Shown here: one piece after another, positions 13,130 to 25,809 of the stretch | How positions within the stretch are numbered: the first letter of the stretch is position 1 | How the letters are laid out: every line of letters starts with the position of its first letter | Origin: Fasciola hepatica | Taxonomy: Eukaryota; Platyhelminthes; Trematoda; Plagiorchiida; Fasciolidae | Length of the DNA stretch: 64,000 bases | Assembly (NCBI GenBank): GCA_948099385.1 | Contig: CANUEZ040000198.1 | Location: 4,664,501 to 4,728,500, forward strand | Direction of reading: 5' to 3' | Translations under genes and position numbers: made by a program | Notes under the pieces: model-generated | Databases searched by the model: none | What the model saw: only the letters and a program-made list of their open reading frames with translations | Told to the model about the DNA's origin: nothing

Positions 13130-13440
13130 CGTACTGCAGTCAAGGTGACAATTGCGTAATAGGATGGTTGAACATATTCCGGTTTGGTTACAAAGAACAA
13201 TGAGTGGACAGATACAATCAGTGACGTCATCGAACGCACGCAGAACACTCAGGTCATCCATTACGAAACACCTGTGGAGACAAATCACTGTAGTTATCTG
13301 AGCACGGCGTTCACCGTCACTTATGTCACAAACAATCAACGAATATTGAGATACGCGGAGGCACTAGCAATTAAGCAACGTCACCCTCAACTGTGCAAAC
13401 AGCGAGAATGGATAATTACGTTAGCCTTGCCGGTAACGCG
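13130..13440 (+). mobile_element. Penelope-like GIY-YIG endonuclease fragment (second)
   Basis: The C-terminal end of a PLE endonuclease is readable in the frame 13184-13519. RILRYAEALAIKQRHPQLC at 13340-13396 is followed by a Q-x-EW segment and a terminal LP, matching the arrangement at 9786-9880. The upstream half of the domain is in other frames and blurred. It is an isolated fragment with no RT in front of it. The two endonuclease pieces are clearly related but not recent copies. Confidence 0.65.
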
Positions 13441-14639
13441 TTTTCATTTGCTATCATTAGTTGTGTGTGTGCGCAATTTTGCCTTTGATCTCATGAGAAC
13501 TTCAATTTACCATTTTTAAATGAACACCTGGACTGCAGTATGCATTTATTTAGGGATAACTGTGACCCTGGATGGTGACACGAAGACAACTATCGTCCTC
13601 TACGGGATATGTGAAATTCAGCCCGCTCTCTCAAGCAGATGTAAAGTTCCTGGCATCAGAATTTGTTTAACTTCGGTTTTATTTGTCAGAGATACAATTT
13701 CCCCAATCGAATGATTAAACTTCGATATTGAAACCTAATAAATCAGCCGGACAAAACCAAGAAAAGTTGCGTGAATGTTAGTTCAAATGCCAATTCTGGA
13801 GAATATGATTTCATAGGCCGCAAAGGACTGGTCAATAAACGAAACAGCTCAATTGGTCAAAACTGAGCAGGATATTTCTATCGTCTTCCAACTTCCAACG
13901 ATATTTATTTTAAAGAACTATTTGATTCTTAAAATTGGAGAGTTTCCGCTTGAGATCAGGTGAAAACCTGCGCAGACAAACACATTCAGGAATCCTCACA
14001 TGTACGCTTGATCATGGTTCATATGACGATGTCTGATTCCATGACCGCGTGAGTTGCAATGAACTTTTGTTATATCACGCGATGGCACACTTGATAAAGA
14101 ATGTCTCAATTCACTAAGACTCGATAAAATATCTTATTTGCGTTGGTATGCCACACACAGTGGAAGCACACGGCCTCTTGGACCCACAACACAATCAAAA
14201 GATACGGTGCCCAATTAATGTACTGCACGAAACACAGGGCACCAGGCCGAGGAATCTCACAAAACAGAACACAACTGATAGAGAGCTCCGAAATTGCCCG
14301 ACTAACTACTACGCCTGATCTATTGAGACCTTACGTGGTTTGCCAATTTAGATTTCAGGATCACGGTTGCTGGTTTCTTTTACACTACAAATCATGAAAA
14401 TACACAACCATACACGCAGTCGACGTCTTACACGCTCTCTTCACTCGGAAGATGACCACAAACTTGTCACTCTCACTAGCATTCGCGGAGTGAAGCATGA
14501 TATCGACTTGTGAATTTCAATTGATGTCGCTGAAGCTTCGACTCACTTTTTGTGATCACTGTTTTGTGTACATCACCGTTCACCCAAAAGTAGCGATTCA
14601 TCGTTCTTTTATATCTCACCTTCAAACATTGACCTTATT
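13441..14639. other. No recognisable feature
   Basis: A plus-strand frame of 84 codons at 14143-14397 has a weak resemblance, near 14280-14350, to the plus-strand frames inside the PLE blocks at 7580-7816 and 49029-49388. I could not turn this into an identification. Confidence 0.35.
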
Positions 14640-16430
14640 TTGTGGCAGATCCAACTGACTCGTCAGCATCTTATGAGATTTCAATGTTCACAAGCAAGAT
14701 TGGTTCATTCACTCATCGGACACTTCGGCTCTGGAGCGCGAAGCCGAACACTTCTCCGTGGACAACAACCTATGCCAACTTGTTTACCTCCTCACACGTA
14801 CTCCCGATCGAGCTGGCGATCATGCCCATACCCCTCAACAAATTCTCACTTCTGTTCATTCCCTATTCTCGGGCACATTTGCCCTTTTTCAAGTTGACTC
14901 ATCTAATCACTTTACTATTTCCTATTCCATCATTTTAACTCACTATTTTACTCCACCTTCTTTGAGATAAATTTTTTTGATCTGAAATTCAACCAACTGA
15001 GATAGACGTTGCGATGTCCCAGCCTCCTATTCTTGGAATGAATGCCGCTTTACTTCAGACGTTTCCTCTCCCGCTTCTAACTTTACCTACATTGTTTTTC
15101 AAGTTATGCAACTTTTTATTACTCACTTGTCCAAACTTGGCAAACCCAAATCCTCCGATTGGTCCAGCTATGCTTTCGATCGTGATGCACGCTTGAAATG
15201 TGCAACATTTCGCAGCTGGTTCGGCTCACCCACAACAGACTCCCACCTCTGCTCCGTGCATACCAGGGACAGATGCTCGCCAACCACGCAGTGAGCCAAA
15301 GAAAGCTTCTTCCGCTGGGAAACCGAACGTTTACTCTCCACTGCCACCGGTAGCCTGAAACGTTGGTACTTTGGAAAATTTCGCCCTTCCAATTTCATTC
15401 CATATGTAATTTCACTGGCGATCTTGTTTAGGAAACACATAGGAACAATGACAATCCGCTTCATGGTTTGCCACAAACTCCATCTCACCTACATATCCTA
15501 CTCCATCGTTTCTTTCTGTTCCCTCTGTCTCCTGTTAACAATCCCATTTTGGTTTTAAAAGACACGCCAAATGATGCATTCTCTGGACTTATACAAACCA
15601 CTCGATCAAAACGGCATACCACCCATCGTCCTTAAAATGTGCAATTTGAATTGGCCTATTTCTTACGTCGTCCTTTCTGTCTCTCTCTCTCTCTTACACA
15701 CATTCCTCTTTTTTCTACTTTTCCGATCCCCTGGAAACACATAGCAATGTTTCATATTCCCAAAAGCGATGATCTTTCTGGCCCGAATAACTATCGTCCT
15801 ATTCCCACCATACCTGTTATTTCGAACAAAACTCGGAACTGTCATCTCCATAAAACTGCGTGCGTTACTCGAACGCGAAGAACTATCGAGTGTTCACCAA
15901 TACGGATTCCGACCTCACCGTTCCACCGGTGACATAGTGGCTCTCATCTCACACTTTTGACCGGTTGCACTCGACAACCATGGAGAAACACACATTGCTT
16001 CACCCAACATCTTTGAGCGTTTGACCGAGTTTGGTACGGAGGTCTTCTGGTCAAACTGCTCACTTTCAGATTCTCCTCCACTCTCTTTTCGCGGACATCA
16101 AGTTTCCTCCGTAAGCGGATCATCTTTGCCCGAATTGATGGAGTTCTGTCCCAGCCATTTCCTGTGAATGCTAGCGATCCCCAGGGTTCAGTACTTTAGC
16201 CCACCTTATTCCTTCTATTTTCTAATGATCTTTCTTCCACTAAATCCAACTCGATCCATTTATTTGCCGATGATTCCACCCTTCATTCTTCTTCTTTTTA
16301 CCGCAATCCCCACAATGCCAACACCAACATCGATCGAGACCGCAGTGCAATCAGTGCATCTATAGAGTCCCACTTCAAACAAAATCTCCTTCCCGGGGCC
16401 CCCACCGCTACGCTGCATATATTGCTTTCA
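14640..16430 (+). mobile_element. CR1/Jockey-like LINE, endonuclease to reverse transcriptase
   Basis: This is the longest readable element in the window. The end of an AP-like endonuclease appears as TRTPDRAGDHAHT from about 14794 and the SSNHF (normally SSDH) motif near 14899. A linker with AKESFF near 15295 leads into the RT: NYRPIP at 15789, QYGFRPHRSTGDIVALISHF at 15898-15957, PQGSVL at 16179-16196 with a stop directly after, and the catalytic box as FADD at 16263-16274. About seven frame changes are needed and stops interrupt it. The organisation (endonuclease, then RT, no restriction-type domain) and motif wording fit the CR1/Jockey group. The pyrimidine-rich composition, including a CT run at 15681-15694, differs from the flanks. 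The far 3' end is uncertain. Confidence 0.85.
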
Positions 16431-17265
16431 CAATTTCTCTTCTTATAATTTCCCTAAAACATCCAACATGCTTCACTAGCCCATTGACGGGCTGTTGCTG
16501 GGTCGTCTTTTGTCTGTTGGTACTACCTAAGATCTTGTTCGTCCGAATTTGTTCTAGAAGCTTTTGTTACCAAACGTTCTTCCGACCATCACGTACCCGA
16601 AAAACTTCTCATCCAAATACAAGAAAGGAATTTCGATGATGTTAGCCCACCAGCTAGGCTTAAAATGTCTTTGACCTACCTTTCATACAGAGACACGCAG
16701 CTGACAGTTGGATTCATCGTGATATTTTCATCGTTCGCCATGAATATATCGGCGAGCGAAGAACCGAGTAGAGATGCGCTTACGATATCCTCTCTCCGTC
16801 TGTAAACGTTATCATCGGATTAGAACTGATTGGAGAGCAGAAAATTAGTAGTTCTTTACATTTTCTCGCAGGTATACTAATGCTGATTTTTCTGTTGACA
16901 TGAAAATGTCTATTATTTTAGATACAAGCACGTTTGTGATCAATGACGAAACATCAAGAATAATCATTTTATGTGAATTCACGATTCATTTTGAACTACA
17001 ACTGAGTAACAAGTGATTAGATTTGTGTATTAGGATTCATCATGCAGCTTCATCGCTCAGCTCAGCATTGAAAAATATGCTAGTGTGGTGTAGATGTTTA
17101 GCAAACCGTTGAGAGTCAGCTCGGATAACCTTGACTGTAAGGTGTTCGATTCGCAATCCTATTGTTTCACCTTGACTAATAATTGAACGACTAGGATAGG
17201 TTTTGGCAGATGTATTTGTCTCACACTCCGAACAATAAATGAAAACAGTTATATGCCAAGATACT
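16431..17265. other. Possible LINE tail, otherwise unassigned
   Basis: Composition stays similar to the LINE up to about 16830, so this may be its decayed C-terminal region and 3' end. I could not place any motif and saw no poly(A) tail or target-site duplication. Confidence 0.3.
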
Positions 17266-17269
17266 CTCC

Positions 17270-17625
17270 ACGGACGTTAAGTAGACGACATCTTCGTTTT
17301 TATTCTGCAAACCAAGGACGCGTGTGAAAACATCTTCCGTCTATTCTACATCATATAACTAACCATCCACATGATGACCGGTTTGCTCGAAAGCAAAACA
17401 GAAGACACACCAACTGGCACTGAAGTGCATTGTTTATTAGGCAAGCGAATATATACAGAAACGCATATTCAAGCAGCATTCGCATCCGACGCGCACGGAT
17501 AATCATCATCAGATACTCGAATGTTGTTAGACGACAAACTTCGATCGAACGTGTGGATTTTCACAGCCCGAGTTTGTATGAAGCACCAAAATTCCGGAGT
17601 GGAAATAACCTTATATAAGTATTGT
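17270..17625 (+). mobile_element. Possible third Penelope-like RT fragment
   Basis: A frame starting at about 17284 reads VDDIFVFI, as in the RT catalytic box (preceded by a stop where Tyr would be). About 150 bases later comes a stretch like the YRK-T-x-T-x-x-YIQ and HHPTH segment found downstream of that box in PLEs, split between two frames (17430-17560). Spacing is right for a PLE, but the wording differs from the 8930-9890 copy, so it would be another lineage. No GIY-YIG domain could be read after it. Confidence 0.4.
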
Positions 17626-20600
17626 TGACTGTGTGGAAATTACTTTCGTGTTACTGATCACATGTGGAAATAGATGAACTAATTGAATTTATGAAAACGA
17701 ATTATTTGCAAAACCACTACATCTCGTCTACTCAATATCGGAGAAGCTAACAACAACATTGCAATTCTGAATATTTGAATTGCTCGTCGAAATCATGGAT
17801 CAATTTGCTGATCAGTCCACGTAAAATTACGTTGTCAGGAAAGTATCTAAACTTACCTAGCTCTGTTCCATGAAGTAAAAATTTGGATTTGTCGGGGCCG
17901 AGTTCTAAAGAACACATGAAACATGTACGATGGACAAACTAAAAGTTTGTTGCTCGCTGTTCAACACTTGGAAGTCAAAAATATATCCAAAATCATCTGA
18001 TGAACGCACCACCACCAAACCACATACGCGCCAATCACTTTCAGCCAAGTAATTCTTGTGCTACGTTCAGGATAGGAGGCCTCGGTCAAAGACAGATGGA
18101 GCTGAGCACGCTATCCGTGGTTTGTCTCGGTCGCTGTCGCACATAAACGTCTCGCATGACATGTTGGCGACGTGTGTGTGGCATGCAGCTTTCGAGCGTT
18201 AGAGCTGAGGAATAGAACACAGATTATTGCAACTTTATTCATTCAACTTGAAGCTGGGTCTTTGGTAATTCAATTGAGTAACATGCAACTCCACGTGAGG
18301 CCATCATTTTTTAAATTTATATTAGTGTACAAATCCCATATGTTTTAGCTCGCGTAAAAATTCGTTTGGGAGGATATACGATTGACTACATTATTATCTT
18401 GAATTCTGCACTGATACCATACAAAACAGTACGAAGAAAAAAATTGACTCAATTTCTCAGAATCCGCTGAGAAAAAAAGGAAAAAGTGAGTGTCGATTTT
18501 CCACAAAAGTTTATGAAAATAATCGGCTGAATTATCTGAACACTCGGTAGAGAACGAAATCGTTCTCGGTGCTTCACAAGAGACGGAATATAAGCATTTT
18601 ATTCGCACTTCAGTCAAGATGATAGAAAAAAGAGCAAGAAACTTAGTATTCATGGAGAGCCAACAAATGACAGTTTCATGTCCACATAGTTACAGTATTA
18701 TTGGTGTCACTAGAGAAAGTGTGTATTGATATCTGTAATGCAGAATTGCTTGAGCTATCGAATTTGTAAGATAAGTCAGAGCATATTGAGCGCACCACTG
18801 AAAATATAAGGATATCATTGTTCAACATCACTCCTTGGTACTAAGGAGACTCGAATCTGTGTAATTGAATGGTGCACGGTGTATTCTCAACATTGGAAAA
18901 GGCTGAGTGAGATGAAGTGAATATACACCTAAAATACTACGAAGGGTTAAGAAAGGATCACTTTGCTCATAATCACTCACAATGTCTTGAGAATTATCCG
19001 ACTGTTCATTTAGTCCTCTCAGGTTCACACAAAATGCCAAATACATTCACCGTTAGCGCAAAACGTGCCAGTTCTTGAGAAGCCATACGTTAGGTTGAAT
19101 ATGTAAATGAGGGGAAAGGAGCGAAAGCACAACAGCTTGAAAAGTGTCGAAGTGACTGTTCAGGAATCTGGACGATTTACCGGCATACTGAGTATTGGGA
19201 ATTGGTCACGAGAATTTATTCACATATCACGCCGATAAACTAGGTGAGCAACCGAAAGAATGAGGCCCTTGTAGGTCCTGTAGTGTTGAAATGGCGTTAA
19301 AGGTTGAAGGCAACTCATTGGATGTGCAACTCACAGAGTAGTTTAGCAATTTATGGTCGCAATGTACAGTAAAGGATGTATCACATCATTATACTTGTGT
19401 GATGTTTTTATGATATGCGTATGTGTTATTTTTTCATCCAAAGAAAAACCTCCTTGCTCGGACAATTCCATGCTGAAATACCATCGTGTGATGTTGTGAT
19501 GGATATCTCACCCTCCGACCAAAATACCCAGAAACATGACTGAACGTCAAAATCAGCGGTAGTAACTATTAGGTAGGTTAAAAAGAGGGTTCATTCAGAA
19601 CGGAAATATAATTGTTCCTTCAAAATACTTCAAGTATGGTATAGATTTCCTGTGCAGTGCATTGCGGAACGATATAAATTATCATTCCCAATTTACACCA
19701 TTCATCCACGCAATGCTATCTAAAAGATGGAAATTCATGCACCTCGTAAAGTAGAATCATGAAGCCAAACATGAAGTATCAAGTAAAATTAGGAGGTAAT
19801 AATCATGGATGACAATAACAGTGTCTGGTTGAGCGATCAGCGAAATTAGAACAAAATTTATGAATGAGGAGCTAGTTTCTGTTTGACCCGTCAGTTTCTC
19901 TTTCATGTTCGTTGCAGTGATTGGAAGGAGCAAACGAATTAAAATAATACATAGGCCTCACAAGGATATGTAAATGGCGTTAACATTTATTGTGATGTCG
20001 TTGATGGCAGAAAGAATTAGTACGAAATAGTATTATTGACTACCCGATCGAGAATATTAACCATTCAATTTATCCACAGAACCTCATGCTTATTGGCTAC
20101 TGGCTATTGTTCCAGTAGTGAGAACTGAAATGCGATCGATATGGATTGTCACCGGAAGCAGTTTAGTGGTCAAGTATAGAATGGTTGGCCGGGGAAGCAC
20201 CGGGTACGCTCAGTAGATTGGTGGCAACAACCGCAAAACCAGCCGTGTGCATTCTGGACAGTTTCATCATTTCATCCATACATAGTACCATTTGGCTCAT
20301 TTAAAATTACTTGAATGCAGGTAATGTGGTGGGGTTTGTGTTTTGATCCCTTCCTGTTTGATTTGTTAGTGATTTTCGTAACGGACAACCGAGATCAAAT
20401 CCGTTTTGTAGAGGCTCATCGGGTTCGACACGGAAAGACAAAATGTGGTGGATCATATTCCGCAAAAGTAGATTACATTCATACACATGTAAATTGCTCA
20501 TATTAAAGACAAACAAGATATGATAATGCTTGCCGCAAATCAGTCTTTCAGCTGGGATACTCAATATATGTGGTGCAATGATTTGTTCATAACTTACCAC

Positions 20601-22249
20601 TGCCCTTTTCAAGGAACAAATCGTGCTACATAGTTCAGGTCAGCGACGAAAATGTTTGTATAATCCTAGTTATCCGTATTCACGCGGGTTATTTTCCAAT
20701 GATGTATTTATGTTTCATAAATCAGTGTGAATTCTTCAAAGTCGGGATAACCATTTGAAACGTCAATTCAAAGTCTTTTATATCAGACGTAATAGGCAGA
20801 AGAAAAAACTTCAAAGAAAACCCACTGGTCTGAGGCGATTTGTATCCTCAAGTCACTCATGTTATGAAATCACGTGAAAGAAGTAATTTTAGCTGGAACA
20901 GTAATTGATCGACCTCCGAATTTCGAAGTAGTATTACAATCCAACTTCCAATTCCAACCATCCACATTTATATAGAAGTGGTATGATATAATTCGACTCC
21001 ATCTCAACCACTCAATCAAATGTTTATAATCGGGAGTACCCATTATTACTGAGTCAATGATATTAGTGTCATTAAATTCTTGTCTAGACAGTCCTGGATG
21101 GCTCGGAATTGTATTCCTTTCTATACGTACGAAGTCACACAGCTATTTAGGAAAATACACACTTGGAGACATCATGTATCAGTAACCGGGAGCAGAATGA
21201 TCAATGTCCGCACTTTGCCGCACTGAACATCACTAATTCGAAATGGCTTTCGCAGCGAATTCATGTATATATTGGTACGTTTGAACTCAATACGATGTAC
21301 TGCTTTCGACTCCAGAATGTCCTGAATGCTGGAATACTATTTCAATCGTGTTTCATCTTAGCAGATGTCTTTGTTCACACTCACTACGTGGATAAGCAGT
21401 CAATATCCTTCTCACATTTTGGCATAAGCCTGCATCTTATTGATAGGTAATTATGCTTCAGCCCGGGTAGTGATAACTTATCTATCTATCTATGCAATGA
21501 TAAAATTGACTCAGAATGAAAACGTGAACTTTCCATGAACGTGCCTGCAAATCCGCCTTATGCTGACATGGCCTCTAGAAAGCTCAGCATTCAAATATGA
21601 TTCGCGCACAAATTCTCGAAATAATCTGGCTCCAGAAAGGATTTTTAAACCCCTAATATATCATAAATCACCATCTTGTGAAAATCTTCACCAACGATTC
21701 GGTTTTCCTTATAATAATATATAATTCAAATCTAAATAGCGTGACAAATCAGGTGTTTGTTTGCCATGGAATTCATTACAATAATTCCTAATTGCTTTGA
21801 ATTTTAGAAGTACAAATTAAGGTTTGCTATTATTATACCAAGTGCATGTACACATCCTCATTAGAAAAACCTTACAAACTGGTTTCGTCTATTCAAATCT
21901 ACCAACCATATAAAGTGGTACTTCATCTTTCTCTTCTGGACCGGCTGTTGATTTTTTGCTGTCGCCCTGCTGATCCCATTGAGATGCAGTATTTCCTATC
22001 ACAAAAACCTTTCATGTATATGACCAAGTATTGTGTGCTGGTAACAAGCCTGCCTTTATACCAACCATGAACAGGGATGTAATTCGCAAAGCAAGTAGCC
22101 GGGATTGGAGTTCCGTTTTGGTTTGTATACCTTTCATTTGAAACACTGAACACAAAATTATATAGGAAGTGATGTGCAGTGAGTCATCAAAAGTTATCAG
22201 TAAGATTATTTTCAGTAGTATACTAATGAACCACAGGACGTTTATTGTG
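17626..22249. other. Long stretch without recognisable features
   Basis: About 4.6 kb of AT-rich sequence with only short frames. The minus-strand frame 18653-18345 (102 codons, true ATG, hydrophobic N-terminus) is the most protein-like, but it has no recognisable domain. A short TATC run lies at 21479-21493. No match to other parts of the window was seen. It could be intron or intergenic DNA. Confidence 0.45.
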
Positions 22250-22254
22250 AACTC

Positions 22255-22480
22255 ACCATGATTAACCCACGAAGACCCTCCGCGTGCAGCTGTTATACCC
22301 GGTTTGTTGGAAATCACTTGCGAAATGCACAAACACAGTGTTTCCAATGGAAATCCAATTGATAGCAGCGTACTCGTGTAACTCACCGATGGTGGGCGTG
22401 TGGCCACAATAATTGGTCCTAGATGAATGAGCACACTTTGATAATAATAAATCTTTCACCTGCTGCGTTGCACACAATTC
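22255..22480 (-). other. CUB-domain-like coding scrap, possible host exon
   Basis: On the minus strand one frame reads NYCGHTPTI and then SIGNTVFVHFASDFQQTG (about 22345-22290). This has the look of the second half of a CUB domain: YCG, then SxGNxxxVxFxSDxxxTG. CUB domains are extracellular modules of secreted or membrane proteins. A strong donor-like site, ATG|GTGAGT, follows on the minus strand at about 22256-22250, and a second GTGAGT lies inside at about 22389. The reading stops before the donor unless the frame changes, and the first half of the domain is not convincing. It may be a decayed exon or chance. Confidence 0.2.
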
Positions 22481-22499
22481 GAATTTCTAGTGGGATATC

Positions 22500-25055
22500 T
22501 CTGCACTGGTAACGTAAATGAAAGCGATGCCAGAAGAACGGTTTTGAGGATATTTTATCAATTAACTTGGAGGGGACTAAGTTTCCTCACTGAATCACTT
22601 GACATATATGAATCTTCGGTCTGAACATTTTATTGTGTGTGGATACCACGCATTTTCCGATTTCCTACCCAAAGTTTCGCGATGTAGCATATGAATGCAA
22701 CCTTGATCTTCTCACGGACCATACATGTGAGGTAAACAAACCTCCAGTGTTACTCCCTGTTATCTCTGTCGCTACCAGATCATTGACGCAATGTAATTGT
22801 CTTTGTTCTCAAGTGTGTCAGTCAGCAATCATAAACCCTCGAAAACATTTATTAAATTGCCATTTACAGGTGTATCAACATGAAAGAACAACATTTTAGC
22901 AGTGTAGTAACAAAGTGAAATCTGGCAAGAGCCTATATCCTTGGGAATTCTTTGATTAGCAGCTTACATAAATTTTGAGATTACCATATGAATTGCCTGT
23001 TAGGCGAATGTGTTTGAAGCATCCCCAATGAGCATCACGTAGATGAAAGGCCCTGAAAAATTCCAACAGCGCAGAGATTCGGTGTACTCATGATCACAGG
23101 GATTACCTAATTCTTTTAGAAAAACAGACTGTTGTGGAAGAGAACAAAGTTGCCCATCTAATTGTGAGGTGTTGTGAGTATCAGGTGATCGACGATGTCC
23201 GAATCCCGGCGTTTTGCTTCAGAACCAGTAGTGAAACATTTATAAGATTCAACCAACAGTGGTACTCGCTTAAGTCAATTAGAATTAAACATGAAACATT
23301 TAACCCATTTCACTTAAGCCAATGGAAAGTAAACGATATTCTCTTATAATGTAAACACTTCGTATCTTGATGCAATGTGTCCCACTGAACAGAATAAACA
23401 ATGACGTTAGAGAGAGTCACTTGGATAGTCCTCGTGAGTAGATGGACTATACTACTTGACTCCATTCAGGTAGCAGAATGAAGGCAGATTTATCATTTCA
23501 CTAAATCAGCAAATTTGATGCTCAACATTCTCGATTCTTGATTCTTCAGTTACTTCTGTGGAACCAACATTCCTGAGGTAGAAGGTAAAACTGTGATTTG
23601 CCGATTCCATAGGCGATTTCGGACTACAAGCAACACCAAACAATCATATCGTCATTTGACCCCAGTAATTCTAACTTTTGCTGTTGCGCGCAGTTTGACA
23701 CGTTACCAAAGTTTATCGCTATTACTACTTTACTTTTTAGTTTATACCGACACTATAAGTTGTAAATGGATAAGCACTATTCACCTTCATTCACGATTTG
23801 CGTATCTCAATCCTGATTCCAATATTAGTTATTTGTCAATGCATGATAAGTGACGACGTAAAAACTGTCAATGAGAAATTATTCATTAAAGATTCATGGT
23901 AATTTCAGTTCAATTAATAATTCAATATCACATTATGTAACTTAGGCTACGGGGTGACGAGTAGACTGGAAGACTCGTTCATTGTGCTAGAAATACCATT
24001 GGAGCACCTTTTTCAAGTGACAATTAGGAGATCGGTGTTTGAGTGCGAAACTTTCGAGCACGTGGGTATGGACATTGTTATTTCCCATCTGTTTGAAACA
24101 GGGCATAGTGCATCTGTTTCCTACAGCAAAGTCAATAAAAATCCAACTATGCAGCCCCTTTTGTGGACGCAAAATCGTTTTAGGATCTATAAACCGAACA
24201 TAATAAATAAATGGCCGTGAGAAAGCCAGAGGCTCGTTTTATATAAATGATTCCATAAAGTCAAAATGTGTAAGACTGGTAAATAGATATTCTGGCCAAA
24301 TCTTCACTGGGACATTCATGTGGTACTAGAGTGAATTTTTATATCAGACTAGATAGTAAGTTTCAAGTAATGCACACATTTCTCCTTCAATTATGTGTTA
24401 CTCGTTTCGAATGAGTTTCAGCATACGCATAGAATCACTCACGCAGAAATAATTAGAAACCCAGCTTGATTCATATGAAAATCTATCCTGCCGTCGAAAT
24501 TACCGTGCTTGTTTATATTGACAACATCAGTAACTCGAAGAGGATAATGAAAGTTTCAACGAAAACAGCTTTAGCTTCACCGAGGTTAAGCAGACCGACA
24601 GACTTTGACATTATAGGGAATGCTCACACTGTACAACAAATACAATCTGATTTGCCATTTAAGTTTGAAGTAAATCGTACGTGGGGAAAATGGCCGAAAT
24701 GACTAATATTTGTGTTTGTTTTACGTATTACTATCAGAGAGTGAAAAAATTCCTGAAGCAAGGTAATTATCCGACTTTACCTAGTCAACTAATCAGCACG
24801 CCTTCACACACGCATGTCACTGAATAACCCAAGTGAACAATAAATTTATAACTGTCCGACAGAACTAGACAACAAAACTCAATCAGGTTTAAGTGTAGGT
24901 ACGATGGCCCATCCTGCGGTGAAGACTTGATTTGGTGGAAGTCATTCCCTTGGGATTACCGGAACAGATACCGTGTCTCTCCTCGAAGCTGTAAGCGATT
25001 GTTTAGTGTCATAGAAGATGACATCTAAACAAAATTTATTTCGGTGGTTCGGACC
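22500..25055. other. No recognisable feature
   Basis: Several plus-strand frames of 60-90 codons (22633-22899, 23593-23853, 23954-24220, 24466-24702) are open, but none has a known motif or a good pair of splice sites. Confidence 0.4.
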
Positions 25056-25057
25056 TG

Positions 25058-25260
25058 TCCCAAGGGAAGCTGGGTGATGCAGTGGTAATATACATACCAC
25101 TGAGGTGAAAAGGCTGGGGTTCAGAAGTAGAAGCGAAGCTCGAATCTGGTCTTCCGAGTGCAGGGTTGGCCGGAGAGATGAAATCCAAATGACAATCAAC
25201 CAAGCTAAGTACCACTTATCCTCACGTAGAACTCGCAGGTAGTTGTGAGTAATACACAAA
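25058..25260 (+). repeat. tRNA-derived SINE-like repeat
   Basis: The start GGGAAGCTGGGTGATGCAGT followed by GGTAA resembles the A-box half of a tRNA-derived promoter. About 30 bases later GGCTGGGGTTCAGAAG resembles a mutated B box (GGTTCRANNCC). Spacing between boxes suits RNA polymerase III. The remaining 130 bases would be the unrelated body of the SINE. A folded tRNA cannot be drawn because the acceptor stem and T arm do not pair, so it is not a tRNA gene. Only one copy is visible in the window. Confidence 0.4.
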
Positions 25261-25603
25261 ACTCAATTAGTCATGCCCATCAATAGAGCAAAACCATCGG
25301 AATAGCGCGCTCAAGATTTTCGCTTTTACCAGCAAATCGCTCTGCCATATTACACACAGGTTTTACCGTGCTGTGCTGTCGTCTTCAATTTTTCATAAAA
25401 GGGCTGAAATGATGAGATTTGCGAGCACAAGTCACGTGCAACGACGTACATAGCAGAACGCGAATGCGTATACGATCACATAAATCAAGGCGAATATGCT
25501 GGTGACACAACAGTTACACGGGAGAATTAAACAAGTAGAACAAGAGAGATACATCAAATGGAAAAGCAATAAGGTAAAAAGGAATAATTTATTTAAGTGC
25601 AGT

Positions 25604-25803
25604 GTTTAATTATGTGCGAAAGAAAAGTAAAGTTGCTATCAGTAGGAGGTTTTTCAAGTCATTGAGTTATCTATTCTCCTTTGGACATGACTTGAACCAG
25701 ACAAGGTTTGAAATTTTGTATGGAATCATTCTAGGTGGAAGGTCCCGGAATGCAGACATAATGCATGAATGGGAGCGACAAATTACGTCTGTGTGTAACG
25801 GGT
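25604..25803 (+). other. Exon-like open frame
   Basis: The frame is open from just after a GCAG (about 25600) to a GG|GTGAGT donor-like site at about 25799-25806, giving a phase-2 exon of about 195 bases. The predicted peptide is mixed hydrophilic and hydrophobic with no domain I recognise, ending HEWERQITSVCNG. The stop of the frame lies inside the donor, as expected for an internal exon. No neighbouring exon could be identified, so this may be coincidence. Confidence 0.2.
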
Positions 25804-25809
25804 GAGTAT

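Noticed and set aside
17095..17170. tRNA-like sequence with GTTCGATTC
   Set aside because: The presumed T stem does not pair and no matching acceptor stem or anticodon arm can be drawn.
18345..18653. Small secreted protein with a signal-peptide-like N-terminus
   Set aside because: The start is only moderately hydrophobic, with charged residues inside. No cleavage context, homologue or splice support is visible.
22012..22434. 140-codon minus-strand frame with a hydrophobic segment, membrane-protein-like
   Set aside because: It reads through a strong donor-like GTGAGT and overlaps the CUB-like reading in another frame. The hydrophobic part lies in what would be intron, and no family is recognisable.
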